Assembly (NCBI GenBank): GCA_030765045.1
Contig: CM060971.1
Location: 119,761,330 to 119,825,329, forward strand
Source of the DNA: Tenodera sinensis
Lineage: Eukaryota; Arthropoda; Insecta; Mantodea; Mantidae
Reading direction: 5' to 3'
DNA: 64,000 bases
Under the pieces are notes generated by a model, which made no database searches, was not told the origin of the DNA, and saw nothing but the letters and a program-made list of their open reading frames with translations. How positions within the stretch are numbered: position 1 is the stretch's first letter; each line of letters begins with the position of its first letter. A program made the position numbers and the translations under genes. This document shows positions 32,789-44,587 of the stretch, piece by piece.

Positions 32789-34809
32789 TAGAGATCTGCA
32801 CGAACTTGGGTCCAGCCCGGCTTGCGGGCTTGGTTCAGGCTTGAAAATTATGACATACAAATTAATTTATTATATTTTTTGGTCAGTGATGCCAAAATTC
32901 TGAGAGTAGCAGAATTATCGCAAAATTTGTTTACTAGGAGTTCTATATGATTATTTTGCTGAAACACTGCAAATAATAATAAAACATAATTAAACAATCG
33001 AGCTGGGCCAGGCACTATAACCTATTCTTGAGCTTGGGTTGGGTTGAGGTCAGACTGGACTGGATTGGGCTGGCTGGGTTGAGGTTGGACTGGGCTGAGG
33101 TCAGACTGGACTGGACTGGGCTGGCTGGGTTGAGGTCAAATTGAACTGGGCTGGGTTGAGGTCAGACTGGACTGGACTGGGCTGGGCTGGGCTGGGCTGG
33201 GGATAGGCTGGGCTGGGTTGAGGTCGGGCTTGGCTGGGTTGAGGTCAGGCTGGGCTGGGTTGAGGTCAGACTGGGCTGGGTTGAGGTCAGACTGGGCTGG
33301 GTTGAGGTCAGACTGGGCTGGGTTGAGGTCGGACTGGGCTGGGCTGGGTAGAGGTCGGACTGGGCCGGGCTGGGCTGGTTGAGGTCGGACTGGGCCGGGC
33401 TGGGCTGGATTGAGGTTAGACTGGGCTGGGTTGAGGTCGGACTGGGCTGGGTTGAGGTTGGACCGGACTGGGTTGAGGACGGGCTGGGCTGGCTGGGTTG
33501 AGGTCGGACCGGGCTGGGCTGGGTTGAGGACGGGCTGGGTTGAGGTCAGACTGGGCTGGCTGGATTGAGGTCAGTCTGGGCCGGGCTGGGTTGAGGTCGG
33601 ACTGGGCCGGGCTGGGTTGAGGTCAGACTGGGCCGGGCTGGGTTGAGGTCAGACTGGGCCGGGCTGGATTGAGGTCAGACTGGGCCGGGCTGGGTTGAGG
33701 TCGGACTGGGCCGGGCTGGGTTGAGGTCGGACTGGTCAGACTGGGATGGGCTGGGTTGGGTTGAGGTCAGACTAGGCTGGGCTGGGCTAGACTAGACTGG
33801 GCTGGGCTAGGCTAGGCTGAGCTGGGTCGGACTGGGCTGGGCTAGGCTAGGCTAGGCTGGGTCGGACTAGGCTAGGCTAGGCTGGGCTGGATCGGACTGG
33901 GCTGGGCTGGGTTGGGTTGAGGTCAGACTAGGCTGGGTTGGGTCAGACTGGACTGGGCTGGACTAGGCTAGGCTGAGCTGGGTCGGACTGGGCTGGGCTA
34001 GGCTGGGTTGAGGTCAGACTGGACTGGGCTGGGCTAGGCTAGGCTGGGCTGGGCTGGGTTGGGTTGAGGTCAGACTGGGCTGGGTTGAGGTCAGACTGGG
34101 CTAGGCTGGGCTGGGTCGGACTGGGCTGGGCTGGGCTAGGCTAGGCTAGGCTGAGCTGGGTTGGGCTGGGCTGGGCTAGGCTGGGTTGAGGTCAGACTGG
34201 ACTGGGCTAGGCTAGGCTGAGCTGGGTCGGACTGGGCTGGGATGGGTTGAGGTCAGACTGGGCTAGGCTGGGCTGGGCTGGGCTGGGCTGGGCTGGGCTG
34301 GGCTGGGCTGGGCTGGGCTGGGCTGGGCTGGGCTGGGCTGGGCTGGGCTGGGCTAGGCTGGGTCGGACTGGGCCGGGCTAGGCTAGGCTAGGCTGGGCTG
34401 GGCTAGGCTAGGCTGGGCTGGGCCGGGCTAGGCTGGGCTGGGCTGGGCTGGGCTGGGCTAGGCTGGGCTGGGCTGAGGTCAGACTGGGCTGGGCTGGGTT
34501 GAGGTCAGACTGGGCTGGGCTGAGCTGGGCTGGGCTGGGCTGGGCTGGGCTAGGCTAGGCTAGGCTGGGTCGGACTGGGCCAGGCTAGGCTGGGCTAGGC
34601 TAGGCTAGGCTGGGTCGGACTGGGCCGGGCTAGGCTAGGCTAGGCTAGGCTAGGCTAGGCTAGGCTAGGCTGGGCTGGGCTGGGCTGGGCTGGGCTGGGC
34701 TGGGCTAGGCTAGGCTAGGCTAGGCTAGGCTAGGCTAGGCTAGGCTGGGTCGGACTGGGCCGGGCTAGGCTAGACCAAACCTAAGAATGTTGGCCCATGC
34801 AGGCCTCTA
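32789..34809. mobile_element. hAT-like non-autonomous element filled by a GGGCT array
   Basis: Ends are TAGAGATCTGCACG (left) and, reversed, TAGAGGCCTGCATG (right), typical of hAT termini. They are flanked by 8-bp sites TCTCAACA (32781-32788) and TCTCAGCA (34810-34817), which match at 7 of 8 positions; 8 bp is the hAT duplication length. About 200 bp of ordinary AT-rich sequence follow the left end. Nearly all the remainder is a G-rich tandem array. No transposase is present. Confidence 0.7.
33000..34790. repeat. GGGCT/GGCTA pentanucleotide and derived array
   Basis: The left half is built of larger units containing GGGTTGAGGTCAGACTGGGC. The right half is near-pure (GGGCT)n and (GGCTA)n, purest at about 34265-34350. 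The plus strand is strongly G-rich, with GGG runs separated by CT, the canonical spacing for G-quadruplex formation. It lies wholly inside the hAT-like element. Confidence 0.9.
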
Positions 34810-34944
34810 TCTCAGCATCCTATTCTATATTGAGCATAAAAGACAGTTTAATTTCACTCAGAGGCATTTTTATCAGATATAAGTTTTGCAGCTTTCACAG
34901 CAATGATTATTGATTACAGCTTCTCAGGTTACCAGCCATGTAAC

Positions 34945-35180
34945 ATTTATGAAGTTGCTCAAGTTTTTGGCCATATCAGAAGTGAATAATCAATACACGG
35001 CCTTCATCAGGAACTGCATAAGAGATAAGCAACTAATAATCATCAGCGTGAAAGCTTGGAGTCTTATACAATCAATGTTCCTGATGAAGGTCATGAGTTT
35101 GAGATGACCGTTTGTTGATTGTTCACTTCCTGATGATCGCCACGGAGTTTAATATGGCCAAAAGCTCAAGCAGCCTCTTT
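34945..35180. repeat. Imperfect inverted repeat
   Basis: CTCAAGTTTTTGGCCATAT...GAAGTGAATAATCAA and CCTTCATCAGGAA on the left recur inverted at about 35055-35175 (CCTGATGAAGG..., TTGATTGTTCAC, ATGGCCAAAAGCTCAAG). Small open frames over it are not recognisable. Confidence 0.6.
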
Positions 35181-35349
35181 ATCAGATTTGAGGTTGTTTT
35201 ACATGCTGTAAAAATAAGATGCGGGACCACCAGCTTTACTTACCTTACGAAGAAAGCCATGCTAAGGATTTTTACACCCAAAAAGCCCATCAGCCTCTGC
35301 CTCAGGAGCTGTCATAAGACGCCCATATACAGCACACTGGTATTATGAA

Positions 35350-37855
35350 TAAGGGGAAGAAAGCAAACAACTTTGGTTTGAGTATTATTACAGATGTACA
35401 GAAGCTGATATAACTGGGAATTTCAACTTCAAGTCTGTTTAAGTGATATTGAGGTATTATAAATTGCTTTTAGTTTATGGTGTGAGCAGACAAGCAGCAG
35501 AATTACTAAGACATTGTCTTAAGAACCACTTGATGCCGAAATATTTGAGCTATGCCTACTTATGAAACATATCCAAGTTATAAAGCTATGAAGGAATTTA
35601 TACATTTTTAAAATAAAATGTTTGTAAGTCTTAATTTGTAATTTCTCTGTTTGTCATTTCGATTTTGTAAACTGAAATGTTTGCATCAGGAACAAAATAG
35701 TTGTGTTAACTGAATGTGAAGATACCAATTTTAAAGAAAAAGATGCTAAAAACTGACATTTTTATCATGTTAAAATAGCAATACAGCAGCCTAGGTTGCT
35801 TAGTATGTTTATGTTTTTCAGATAAAAGGTAAAATGTGTTTACTTTCCTTGTAGTATTTAATGTTTTTATTTCTTTCTTTTTTCCCATACCTATGAAAGT
35901 TTTTATCACTCTCCAGGTGACTACACAGTTCAAATGTAGATGTAATAAGTAATAAAAGACCTGTTATTCTTTATACTGGACATAAATTAAATTGCTTCCA
36001 TTATATTCAAGCCCAATAAACATGTGCTCTGTGAGTTTAGATTTCATAAATGTATACAAATAAATAGAAGTGCCATATCACTTTGAAGTAATATTTCATT
36101 GGAAAAAATAATGTAATTGTTACTTTAGAATGGTTCCAAGAATGAAATTATTACAGAAAATAAAGATAGGCTGAAGTTATCCAAAATAAGCCCTCTCTCT
36201 AACTTTGCAGAAATGCCATTGTTCAAGTAGTACTATAACCAGTTTGAAAGGTAATGCACTGATCATTAAGAGTATCGTGCATTACAACAGCTACAAATGT
36301 GTGTATGATGCAACACCTTGGAACCAAGCCCCAAAAGAGCGTAATGTCCCTGGAAATCTTTCAGCCAATCAAATTCAAACATGTTATTGAGCTCTTGTGT
36401 AAACATCAATGCAAAGCTAGTCATAACTGACTGGGTAATCTGAGGCTTACCATAGTTTTTATTTTTATTCTGTTTTTTATTTTATTTTTTTTAAGATTAA
36501 CCCTCCATACAACATTGTTTTGTGGTAGCAAATACCACACTGATACGATTCCTGAAGAGTTCATTCACTAGTGATTTGTGTATTGCAAAAGTGCTTAAAT
36601 TCCACAAGCTGAGATTTCTTTCCTAATTTCTTCATTTATTATCCGAGTTATACATTCAATAAGATCATTTTGAATATTACTCAACGTTCCTTTAAATCCT
36701 GAGATGGATTCCAAATTCTCTCCTATGAACTGTTCTCAGTGACCAAGTAATTCAAGATAATAATTGCCTTTATTAGCAGTCTTCATTCACGTTGTGCCCA
36801 CAAATGGAAGTTCTTGTTTCCCTAGATAACACGCCACTTTAATAAATCGTTTATTGCAACTTACTGATTTGTTGTGCTGCTTCTGATAAGGCATGATAGA
36901 TTCTACATTTTCTAACAAGATGAAAATGCTCGCTGTTCAATACATTCTTTTGGAAACTTTATGTTTATGACCCTTCTATGAAAAATATTTACACAACTTA
37001 TGCCAATCTCATCCCATTCACTTTCTCCTCCAAATAATATGCAAACATAACAATATAATTTATAGTTCATTATAGTTGTGAGCCATAGATGCTTCCTGTA
37101 GCATTGCGACTGGAAAGTTCTTATTTGGTTTCCATACTTCTGTACAATACTCAGATGTCGTGTCTGTCTCTTATTCTTTAGAGCACACTTTTCTTCAAAA
37201 TAAAGGGACAATAATGGTGTTTAATAAAATGGATAACCAAATCATTAATGTCGCCAGTTATTAAGAATGAGAGAAAGGCACAGAATGTAGGAAAAAATGC
37301 AAATACTTTGAATTCACAGCACAATAGAATATGAAAACTAACATACCTTGTATTCCACAGTTCCACACTGCAGGAAGCCGGAGTCTAGACTTTTAAAATA
37401 CATACAAGCATTAGAATAACATGGCTTGGAGATGGACACTTGCTTACCAAAACCTAGCAAGCCCTTCCCTTGTAACAGCAAGTGTGAGTCTGGCATTTTC
37501 TAGACTCCTAACTTTTTACTGTGTTATAAGTCACTTTAGGAGTATACAAGCAACTTATTCACCACTTTTAGACACTGTTTTCTTGCTTTTGACATCCAAC
37601 AGATACCATATAATGTGTCTATATTTAGTTTGGGTACCTAACCTGAGTCTCTCGGACACCCCTTCAGCTTCATCACTGATAAACATACAAAAGATAACTG
37701 TCCATGCTGCCATTTTGGAACATAATCCGTGACATGGAAACATAATGAAGATGGGCTTTTAATACAAATAATATGAGCAGTAATTGTAATAAGTATTAGA
37801 TGTACTGGTAACATATGAATTTGTGTATACATGGTGGAAGGGGGAAATTATATTA
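35350..37855. other. AT-rich region, no supported gene
   Basis: Several frames of 60-100 codons occur, for example plus 37421-37732. None has a recognisable domain or consistent splice context. No repeat family was recognised. Confidence 0.45.
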
Positions 37856-37859
37856 AATT

Positions 37860-38085
37860 ATTTTGTTGTTTAACGATGCTGTCAATTGCCAGGATCACAT
37901 TAGCGTTGCTGGTGTGCCAGAATTTCGTCCTGCAGGAGTTCTTTTACATGCCAGAGAATCTGCTGACATGGAGCTGTCGTTTTTAAGTACACTTAAAAAC
38001 CAGCCTGGGCTGGGTTTGAACCTGCAACCTTGGGATCAGTAGGCCAGTGTCTAACCAACTGAATCACCCAGACCGACTTGGAAGG
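37860..38085 (-). mobile_element. tRNA-derived SINE
   Basis: On the minus strand the head reads GGTCTGGGTGATTCAGTTGG, with B box GGTTCAAACCC about 40 bases later. The body contains GGCATGTAAAAGAACTCCTG and ends near GCATCGTTAAACAACAAAA. A second copy of the body is at 54515-54617. Confidence 0.75.
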
Positions 38086-38551
38086 GAGAAGAGTATAATC
38101 TTTCAATACCCTTTAGGAATGAAATGACAATTTGATATGAAAGAACCAAGTTGGGCAACTAACAATGTACACAAAACAAATTTAGTGATATGCACTATTT
38201 GGGACCATCTCTCAGTTTTGCAATATGGGGCAAGAGGTGTGACGCTGTAACTAGGAAAGGTGGGGGCGAAGGTAGATATATCTGGCCTCATAGAAAAGCC
38301 ATGTTTTAAGTTTCTTTAGATTTATCTCCAAATTCTTAGTGTCTATTATGGAAAAGATTGCAAATGTAGTGTTTATTGGGTTAAACGATTGTGTGCTATA
38401 AGAAAAGCTTTAACTTTACCCTTAGACACGTAAAGCTTTACAGTAAACATAATGCAATATTATATTGAAAAGTATAAAACATTCAATCCTTGTACAAATT
38501 CTCCCTGTGTTTGTACTGAAATTTGAATTTGTATCGAAAAGGCTTTATACA

Positions 38552-38598
38552 TTCTAAAGTAAGAACAAATTAGAAACTAAAAACTTCACTTATCTTAT
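38552..38598 (+). repeat. Short repeat matching one arm of the hairpin at 62246-62380
   Basis: TTCTAAAGTAAGAACAAATT followed by AGAAACTAAAAACTTCACTT matches the hairpin arm with about one difference. Confidence 0.6.
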
Positions 38599-38906
38599 TG
38601 TTTTGGTGCTAACCCTGGGGTTTCAAGCTATGTCTAGCTCATTCTCAAAGCCACTTTCTGTACCAAGAGTTCTTACTATACATTATGTCTAAACATTTGT
38701 GGACATACTTTTGTTTTTGTATTATTTGGACCTGTGTGAAAAATTACAATTTCTTCCAAATCTAGTATTTCACATTAGAGGCAAGATCATAGCTGGAATT
38801 GGTTTCTATTCATAAGTTTGCATTTATTGACTTACCCTGGCTATTTCTCTGTCCTGGCCTTTAAATGTATCCCATAAACATCACACTTTGTATTTAACTG
38901 CTGTAG

Positions 38907-39066
38907 GTGTATCTTGCTTTGAAGTACCATGGAAGTTTAAAAAAATGGTAGATAATTTGAGTGAGATCTGCAAGAGAGAAATACCAGGTGGAAGGGCATA
39001 CATGTTATCCTCCAAACCAGAAACAGATCTTGATGAGAACAATGAAAAACATCACGTTATTCTAAA
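38907..39066 (+). CDS. Candidate internal exon, unidentified protein
   Basis: An open segment of 160 bp lies between a good acceptor (TTTAACTGCTGTAG) and a strong donor (AAA|GTAAGT). It encodes about 53 residues including VPWKFKKMVDNLSEICKREI and PGGRAYMLSSKPETD, ending in a His-His-Val-Ile-Leu run. Composition (charged and amphipathic, with Gly-Gly and Pro) looks like a folded protein rather than random frame. Other frames across it are closed. The exon starts two bases into a codon and ends two bases into one, so flanking exons must be of complementary phase; none was found. A LINE pseudogene follows 75 bp downstream. I do not recognise the family. Confidence 0.4.
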
Positions 39067-39139
39067 GTAAGTTACCATGTTTAAACAGCTGCATCTTCTT
39101 TACTTATTAGCAATTTGGTTTCATATTGATAACACTACT

Positions 39140-39840
39140 GTTTAGAAGGTTTACCATACCTCATGGCTTTGGGAACCACTCTAAGGGGACTATATTTCTC
39201 AAGTCTAGCCAAATATGTGCCTATGCAGACAATATAGTCATAATGGCAAGAGACAAAAGAGCACTAATGCAAGTTTATAAGAAACTCAAAAGAAGAGCTA
39301 AAGAAATAGGATTAGAAGTAAATGAGAAAGAAACCAAATATCTGAAAATGACAGCAGATAAAAATAAACAAACAATTACAGATGTAGTAGTTGGAGAAAA
39401 ACATTTGAAGGGTTATCCCAATTTAAATATCTAGGTGCTCTTGTAAACAATAATAATAATCAATAATTTGAAGGAATAAAATAGAATGCAGCTTTTTATG
39501 CTAATTTACAACGATTAAACAGATTCATTAACAGAGGGGCAAAGTACAAGATCTATAAAACATTAATAACACCAATAGTAACATATGGTGCAAAAACATG
39601 GATCCTGATCAATATAGATGAGAAAATACTACAAAGATTTGAAAGAAAAATACTAAAACGACTTTGGTCCAGTAAAGGATAAAGAGCTATGGAGAATAAG
39701 ATAAAACTGGGCTAGATGTACTAATAAAGAAGCAAGATGTAACGTTTATAAGGGTACAAAGAATAAGATGGCTAGGACATATTGAGAGAATGACAGAAGA
39801 TACAATCCCAAAAAGAATATTGAAAGAAAGATTGTTTTCT
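39140..39840 (+). pseudogene. Non-LTR reverse transcriptase pseudogene
   Basis: Plus-strand frames in order give ICAYADNIVIMARDKRALM (the YADD active-site box with the last Asp changed to Asn), RAKEIGLEVNEKETKYLKM, then in shifted frames TLITPIVTYGAKTWIL, QRFERKILKRLW and RMTEDTIPKRIL. This is the usual C-terminal order of arthropod LINE ORF2 (thumb and RGxVERM-type tail). At least three frame changes and several stops make it inactive. Confidence 0.75.
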
Positions 39841-39847
39841 AGAAGGA

Positions 39848-39975
39848 AAAATCTGATGTGTTGCACTCATATGACTTTCTCTACTCTTGTACTAACCATT
39901 CTTACAAACTCTTATTCCTAAGTCTTCTTCGTGTAGTTGAGATACACATTTGTTCAAATTATCTTATTAAAGAGT
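39848..39975 (-). mobile_element. Dispersed TIR-like repeat, copy 5 (end fragment)
   Basis: ATCTGATGTGTTGCACTCAT, followed by ATGACTTTCTCTACTCTTGT, matches the 3' end of copies 1-3 in reverse orientation. It stops about 130 bp in. Confidence 0.65.
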
Positions 39976-40449
39976 TGAAAGTCTACCTACAACAATGGAA
40001 AATAATTATGTATGACAAATCCTCTTTCTCTTGCTTTGCCCCTATAAAGCAGTCCTCAATAATGCAACTGGCAATGACTCATTGTCATTGTATATCATTC
40101 TATCCTTTTAATTTCACCAGAATCAGTAGGCTACTGTTCGTGATGTAAATGTGAGTTTGTTACTGTGACAGACATCATCTGTTTGCACGGATTCCAAGGT
40201 CACATAGAGACAGTAGTAACCTTACATGTGTAGTTCCAAACATTGACATTGGATTCTGCTCGAAGCTACCAGAAATCACTGGGACTGCAGTTTCAGCATG
40301 AATGAGAACATTCTGGTAATTGTTATAGTGTTATATAAGAGTGTGGACAGCAAGTGAATGAGTTGTGTAACAGTCACATTGAGTTAGCAAGTGAACTGGT
40401 GTTAATCTTTTGTTACATTACTAAACGAATGTATTTTTAGATTTTACCA

Positions 40450-41880
40450 TGCCAAAGGTGTCCAGTGCTTGACTTCTTGTTCTGGCTCAGGAATTTAAAC
40501 ACAGCACAGATGGAACTGTTGTTCAATGTACTATTTGTGATTCAGGAATTTCGTTAGATGAAAAACACCTACAAGATGGCATCAAACAGCATGTTTCCAC
40601 TCTCAGCATCAAATAAACAAGACTTCAGGCAAACAAATCGCGGCAGCCTCTATTACTAAATGCGTTTCAACAGAGTTCTTCAAAAAGCCAAAATTTTAAG
40701 GAAATCAACATTGAGTTGTGTGCAGCTCTTACACCAGCAGGAATTCCTCTCAATAAGGTGAACCATCCAGCCTTCAAGGGATTTCTTGAAAAATACACAA
40801 AGATGTCAATGCCAAAAGAGAGTACTTAAAGAAAAAACTACATGGAGCTTGTTTACCAAGACACCAAACAAAGAATCAAGGAGAAAAGTGTCTGATTGCG
40901 ATGTGGGAATCATTGTAGATGAAACCATAGACTCAATGGAATGAAATGTTTTGAGTATTTTAGTTTTTCCCCTCGCAGGGGAGAAAGTTAAGCCCGTGTT
41001 GTTAAAAATGTATCAGCTGCGGAAAGCCAATGCCAGTACAGTAATGCAATCAATTATGGACTTTTGTCAAAAACTCTGGCCTGCTGGTATTGAATTTGAA
41101 AAACTTCTTGGGGTTACAAACCAAGCTCCATACATGATTTCAGCTGTTAACCAATTGAAGCCTTTGTTTCCTAAGTTGAAGCATGTGACATGCTCGGTTC
41201 ATGGCCTTCACAGGGTTTGTGAATCCATAAGGAATGAATACGACATCACAAATCAGTTCTGCCCTGAAGAAGATTCTGCTGAAAGCTCCAAATCGTGTTG
41301 TGGTCTACAAGGAAACCACTGGCCTGCCCCTTCCAAATTTCCCGGTCATTACTCGCTGGAGATCTTGGATCACGCGTGCTGCTACGTTGTTTGAGAATTT
41401 TGACAAAATTAAGGAGTTTGTGCTTTCTTTGGATCCAGCCGACAGGTGCAATTTCCAAGGCACAGCTACTTCTGTTACTGGAGAAAATGCATAATTTGCA
41501 GACAGAACTACATTGTGTCCATAGTTACAAGTACCTGACTGCAGCTATTAAACTATTAGAAGAACAAGGTTTGGAAAAGGAGAAACATTCGGATATTTTT
41601 ACTTCCGTGAGGGAGCAGTTAGATGGCTTTGCCAAAGACAAACTTGAGTTTAGTTTTCAGAAGAATCTGGACATTGAGGATTTCGTCACATCTGTAGAAT
41701 TGCCATTCTGAGTGAATGCAAGATTTGCCCCACTGGTTTCTGTGGATGTCGAAAGAAGCTTTAGCATCTACAAAGACATTCTATCTCCTAATAGAAACAG
41801 ACTTACTTTGATAAATGTAGAGATGCTTAATGTCTTGAAATATAACACCTTCATGTGTTTTCCTTCTTCTGATGAGTGAT
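40450..41880 (+). pseudogene. hAT-type transposase pseudogene (CGGBP1-like domain order)
   Basis: It starts MPKVSSA and a stop, then a zinc-finger-like segment with CTICDSGISLDEKHLQDGIK and a conserved His. In shifted frames follow GIIVDETIDSM, the middle region VTCSVHGLHRVCESIRNEYD, RVVVYKETTGLPLPNFPVIT with RW, and FAPLVSVDVERSFSIYKDIL, the hAT C-terminal dimerisation motif. At least four frameshifts or stops interrupt it. The closest type in memory is the insect hAT family related to CGGBP1. Terminal inverted repeats were not located. Confidence 0.7.
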
Positions 41881-42584
41881 AATTTGATGTATAGTTTGTA
41901 ATTCAATAAATTAGAATAGAGGAAAGAGAAATTGTTGAATTAGTTGAATAAACCAGCACCCTTTTCTCCCTTTTTTTTACCTTATTCGAGCACCTTTTCC
42001 CTTCCTTTTTTCATTTGAAATTTGCACCTAATAATCCTGACCCTGTTTATCACTTTATTTACTCACTCTTTCACAAGACAGTTCATTCTTCCCTCGTGTG
42101 TCAACTCCCCCCGCCCCTCCCCCTCATTCAGATTGCCAAATTACAGAACTTTAATCAATTCAGTTTATTTTCATACTTTTAAGTACATCAATATAGCTTA
42201 TTTATGTGATACACACAAGTTTTACATAGTTTTTCTGTATTAAATTCTTCTTCACTATAAAATGAATTTTTACTTATTTGGTTATGGTTTTCATAATTTT
42301 TTTTTTTGTTGGTTTGTATTTTTTCTTTCATTTGGTAGTTTATTGAATAATAATTCCTGTCCTTCAATTTTGGTTGCTCAATTATTCAATGTTTCCCTTA
42401 AGTTTGTTCTGAAGTGATTGTCATCTTGTCACAGTCACTCTTTATTTTCTCTATTTCCCCTTCTAAACCACAGAGGGGTAGAGGATTGTAAAAGTCAGAG
42501 TACCTATATTTCTAAACACATTTCCTACTGCAACATCATCAGCTAGATTACCTCATCCATCTTGGATTTCCTTTGTTTAGCTTT
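41881..42584. other. AT-rich spacer, nothing recognised
   Basis: T-rich and low complexity in part; no supported frame. Confidence 0.4.
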
Positions 42585-43669
42585 ATTGGGTGGTATAAAT
42601 AAAAGCAAGCAATAGCTTTTTCTCGCTAATTCGGAGCAAGAGGTTGGTTTCGTATAAATAAAAACCTTCTGCTCCATCTCCTTGCAAGCTAAAGCTTCCA
42701 GACCTTGACCGCGGAGCTATTGCTCGCGAAATGGTATAAATAAAAACCTGCTTTCCTCGCTCCGACGGAGCTTTTGCTGGATTTTTCTGAGGTAGCTATG
42801 TAGGTACCTCAGCTTGCTCATTCAGTTAGTACCATGGCCAGGATTTCCTGCTCCCACTGCTTTAAAACAACTAGCTAATTGCCAATTAGTTTCAAATCAC
42901 TTTTGGACAATTCTTGTTTTTAAGTTGCTTTTTTTATAGTATTTGCATCTCGCTGATGGATGTTTTAAACTCTTCCTCCAATTGTTGCTTTACTGTAGCT
43001 ACTGCTAAACTTTTGCGCTTACTTTCTGACAACTGTGCTTTTAATAGAATGTCCTGATTTTCCTTCAATAGATGAACAAAGCGCCTCGTAAATACACCGC
43101 TTTCTTCAACCATGCTGACTGAAATACGTGTTGTAAAATATAAACTCTACTCTTGGAGATATTTGCTGCTATATCAGCTCCGATGATACAAGGACATTTC
43201 TCAGAGGTGTTGTGATCTTGCCTGGTTAGAATGCGAGTGATGTCATAGTGATCTACTTTCATTACCGGAAACGTGATAATGGAATCAAAACATATACGAA
43301 CGTGCTTATACAAACATGCAGCACGTATGAAGAGCGTAATGCTCGTACAAATCAAGGTCGAATTATATCTATAAAATAAGCCCATAAGAAACTCTTTCAC
43401 AAAGTAGGTATAGCTTTAATTCAGATAACACTTAAAATCTTAGAATTGCCTATTTTGATGTTCCATAAATTGTAATTGCCCAGTTCTAGAGCAGATCAAC
43501 AGAACACTAGTAAAAGTAATCTTTCAGTATATCACTTGTAATAGACGCAGGGCATCAAATTATGGGAATCTGGGTTTAAATTTATAAAAGGATAATCGCC
43601 ATGTGTTGGAAGTTCGGATCAATCGCAATTACTGTTTCATTTATCCCTCCCCCCCCCCCCAAAAAAAAA

Positions 43670-44215
43670 AAAGAAATTGACGTAAACTGTGTGCTTTAAT
43701 TAGATAGACATTTTTTGTGTAGTAAGACTTCGTCTATCTCCTACAGTTTATCAGTTATACAAATGTGATTCAGAAGAAAAGGACTTCACAGGCTTATTCC
43801 CCCGAAATTAAAGCTATACCTACATTTCAATTGTCATGTAAATATCTTAACATATGTCATTTTAATCAAAATACGAGTACAGTGGCCATTTTTGAGAAAA
43901 TTAAAAATTAGGAATGTTTATCCTCCATGTAAAAGTTAGTTTTGGATGGAGGGTTTCCATAAAGTCACACTCTTGGAGGTTACTGAACTTCAATACGAAA
44001 TTTGGTTTTTAAAAGTGACTGCTTGGGTTTTGATGTTCACACTTACACACATACAGGCACGCACACATAGACTTCTCTCTCTCTCTGTCTGTCTGTCTGT
44101 CTCTCTCTCTATTCAGAGGCTCAGAAGCTGTATTTCTGCTTTAATCTCGATATCGAATTATTGGGCGGAATGCAATAATTCCTCTACTATTCGTTTAGTG
44201 GTTGAGGAACTAAAA
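43670..44215 (-). mobile_element. Dispersed TIR-like repeat, copy 6 (diverged)
   Basis: It matches the right part of the repeat in reverse with much divergence (ATTTTTGAGAAAATTAAAA, CCTCTACTATTCG). The CA/TG position is occupied by CTCT/GTCT repeats at about 44070-44110. Confidence 0.55.
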
Positions 44216-44403
44216 AATTACAGAATATGTAGGGAAGTGGATGCATATATAAACAATTATAATCACATTTAAAGAGAAAATGTAGACTTGCTTCCGCAGC
44301 ATTTGCTTCCAGAGGGAAATGAAACACGTAGGGGACCTTTTAACTAACAATCTGTATACATCCTAAGGTGTTGTCATCTTGCCTGCGTACGATAACGCTA
44401 AAC

Positions 44404-44587
44404 CAGGCATGTCAAACGTCACTCCGAGGGTGTGAAGAGAGGAGTCCACCCCTCCTTAACTGCAGTAGCACGCACTAGTAGAACCGGTTTTCGCTTTGTT
44501 TTTCCTGTTTTCCGATTTGATCATCACGGAGGGTGGGAAAATAGGGGAAAATTTTTCACGCCTGGTGAGTGCTGTTTGACACCCCTG
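44404..44587. mobile_element. hAT-type MITE, 184 bp
   Basis: Ends CAGGCATGTCAAAC and GTTTGACACCCCTG are inverted repeats of the hAT type. Flanks CGCTAAAC (44396-44403) and CGCTAAAT (44588-44595) match at 7 of 8 bases. Confidence 0.75.

Noticed and set aside
33000..34790. Telomeric or subtelomeric repeat
   Set aside because: The unit is GGGCT/GGCTA rather than the insect TTAGG, and the array is enclosed by hAT-like ends and an 8-bp duplication.
37325..37700. Possible small minus-strand exons (donor-like GTATGT near 37346 and GTTAGG near 37637) and a 103-codon plus frame
   Set aside because: Coding content is very short or unrecognisable and splice sites are isolated. Not enough to support a gene.
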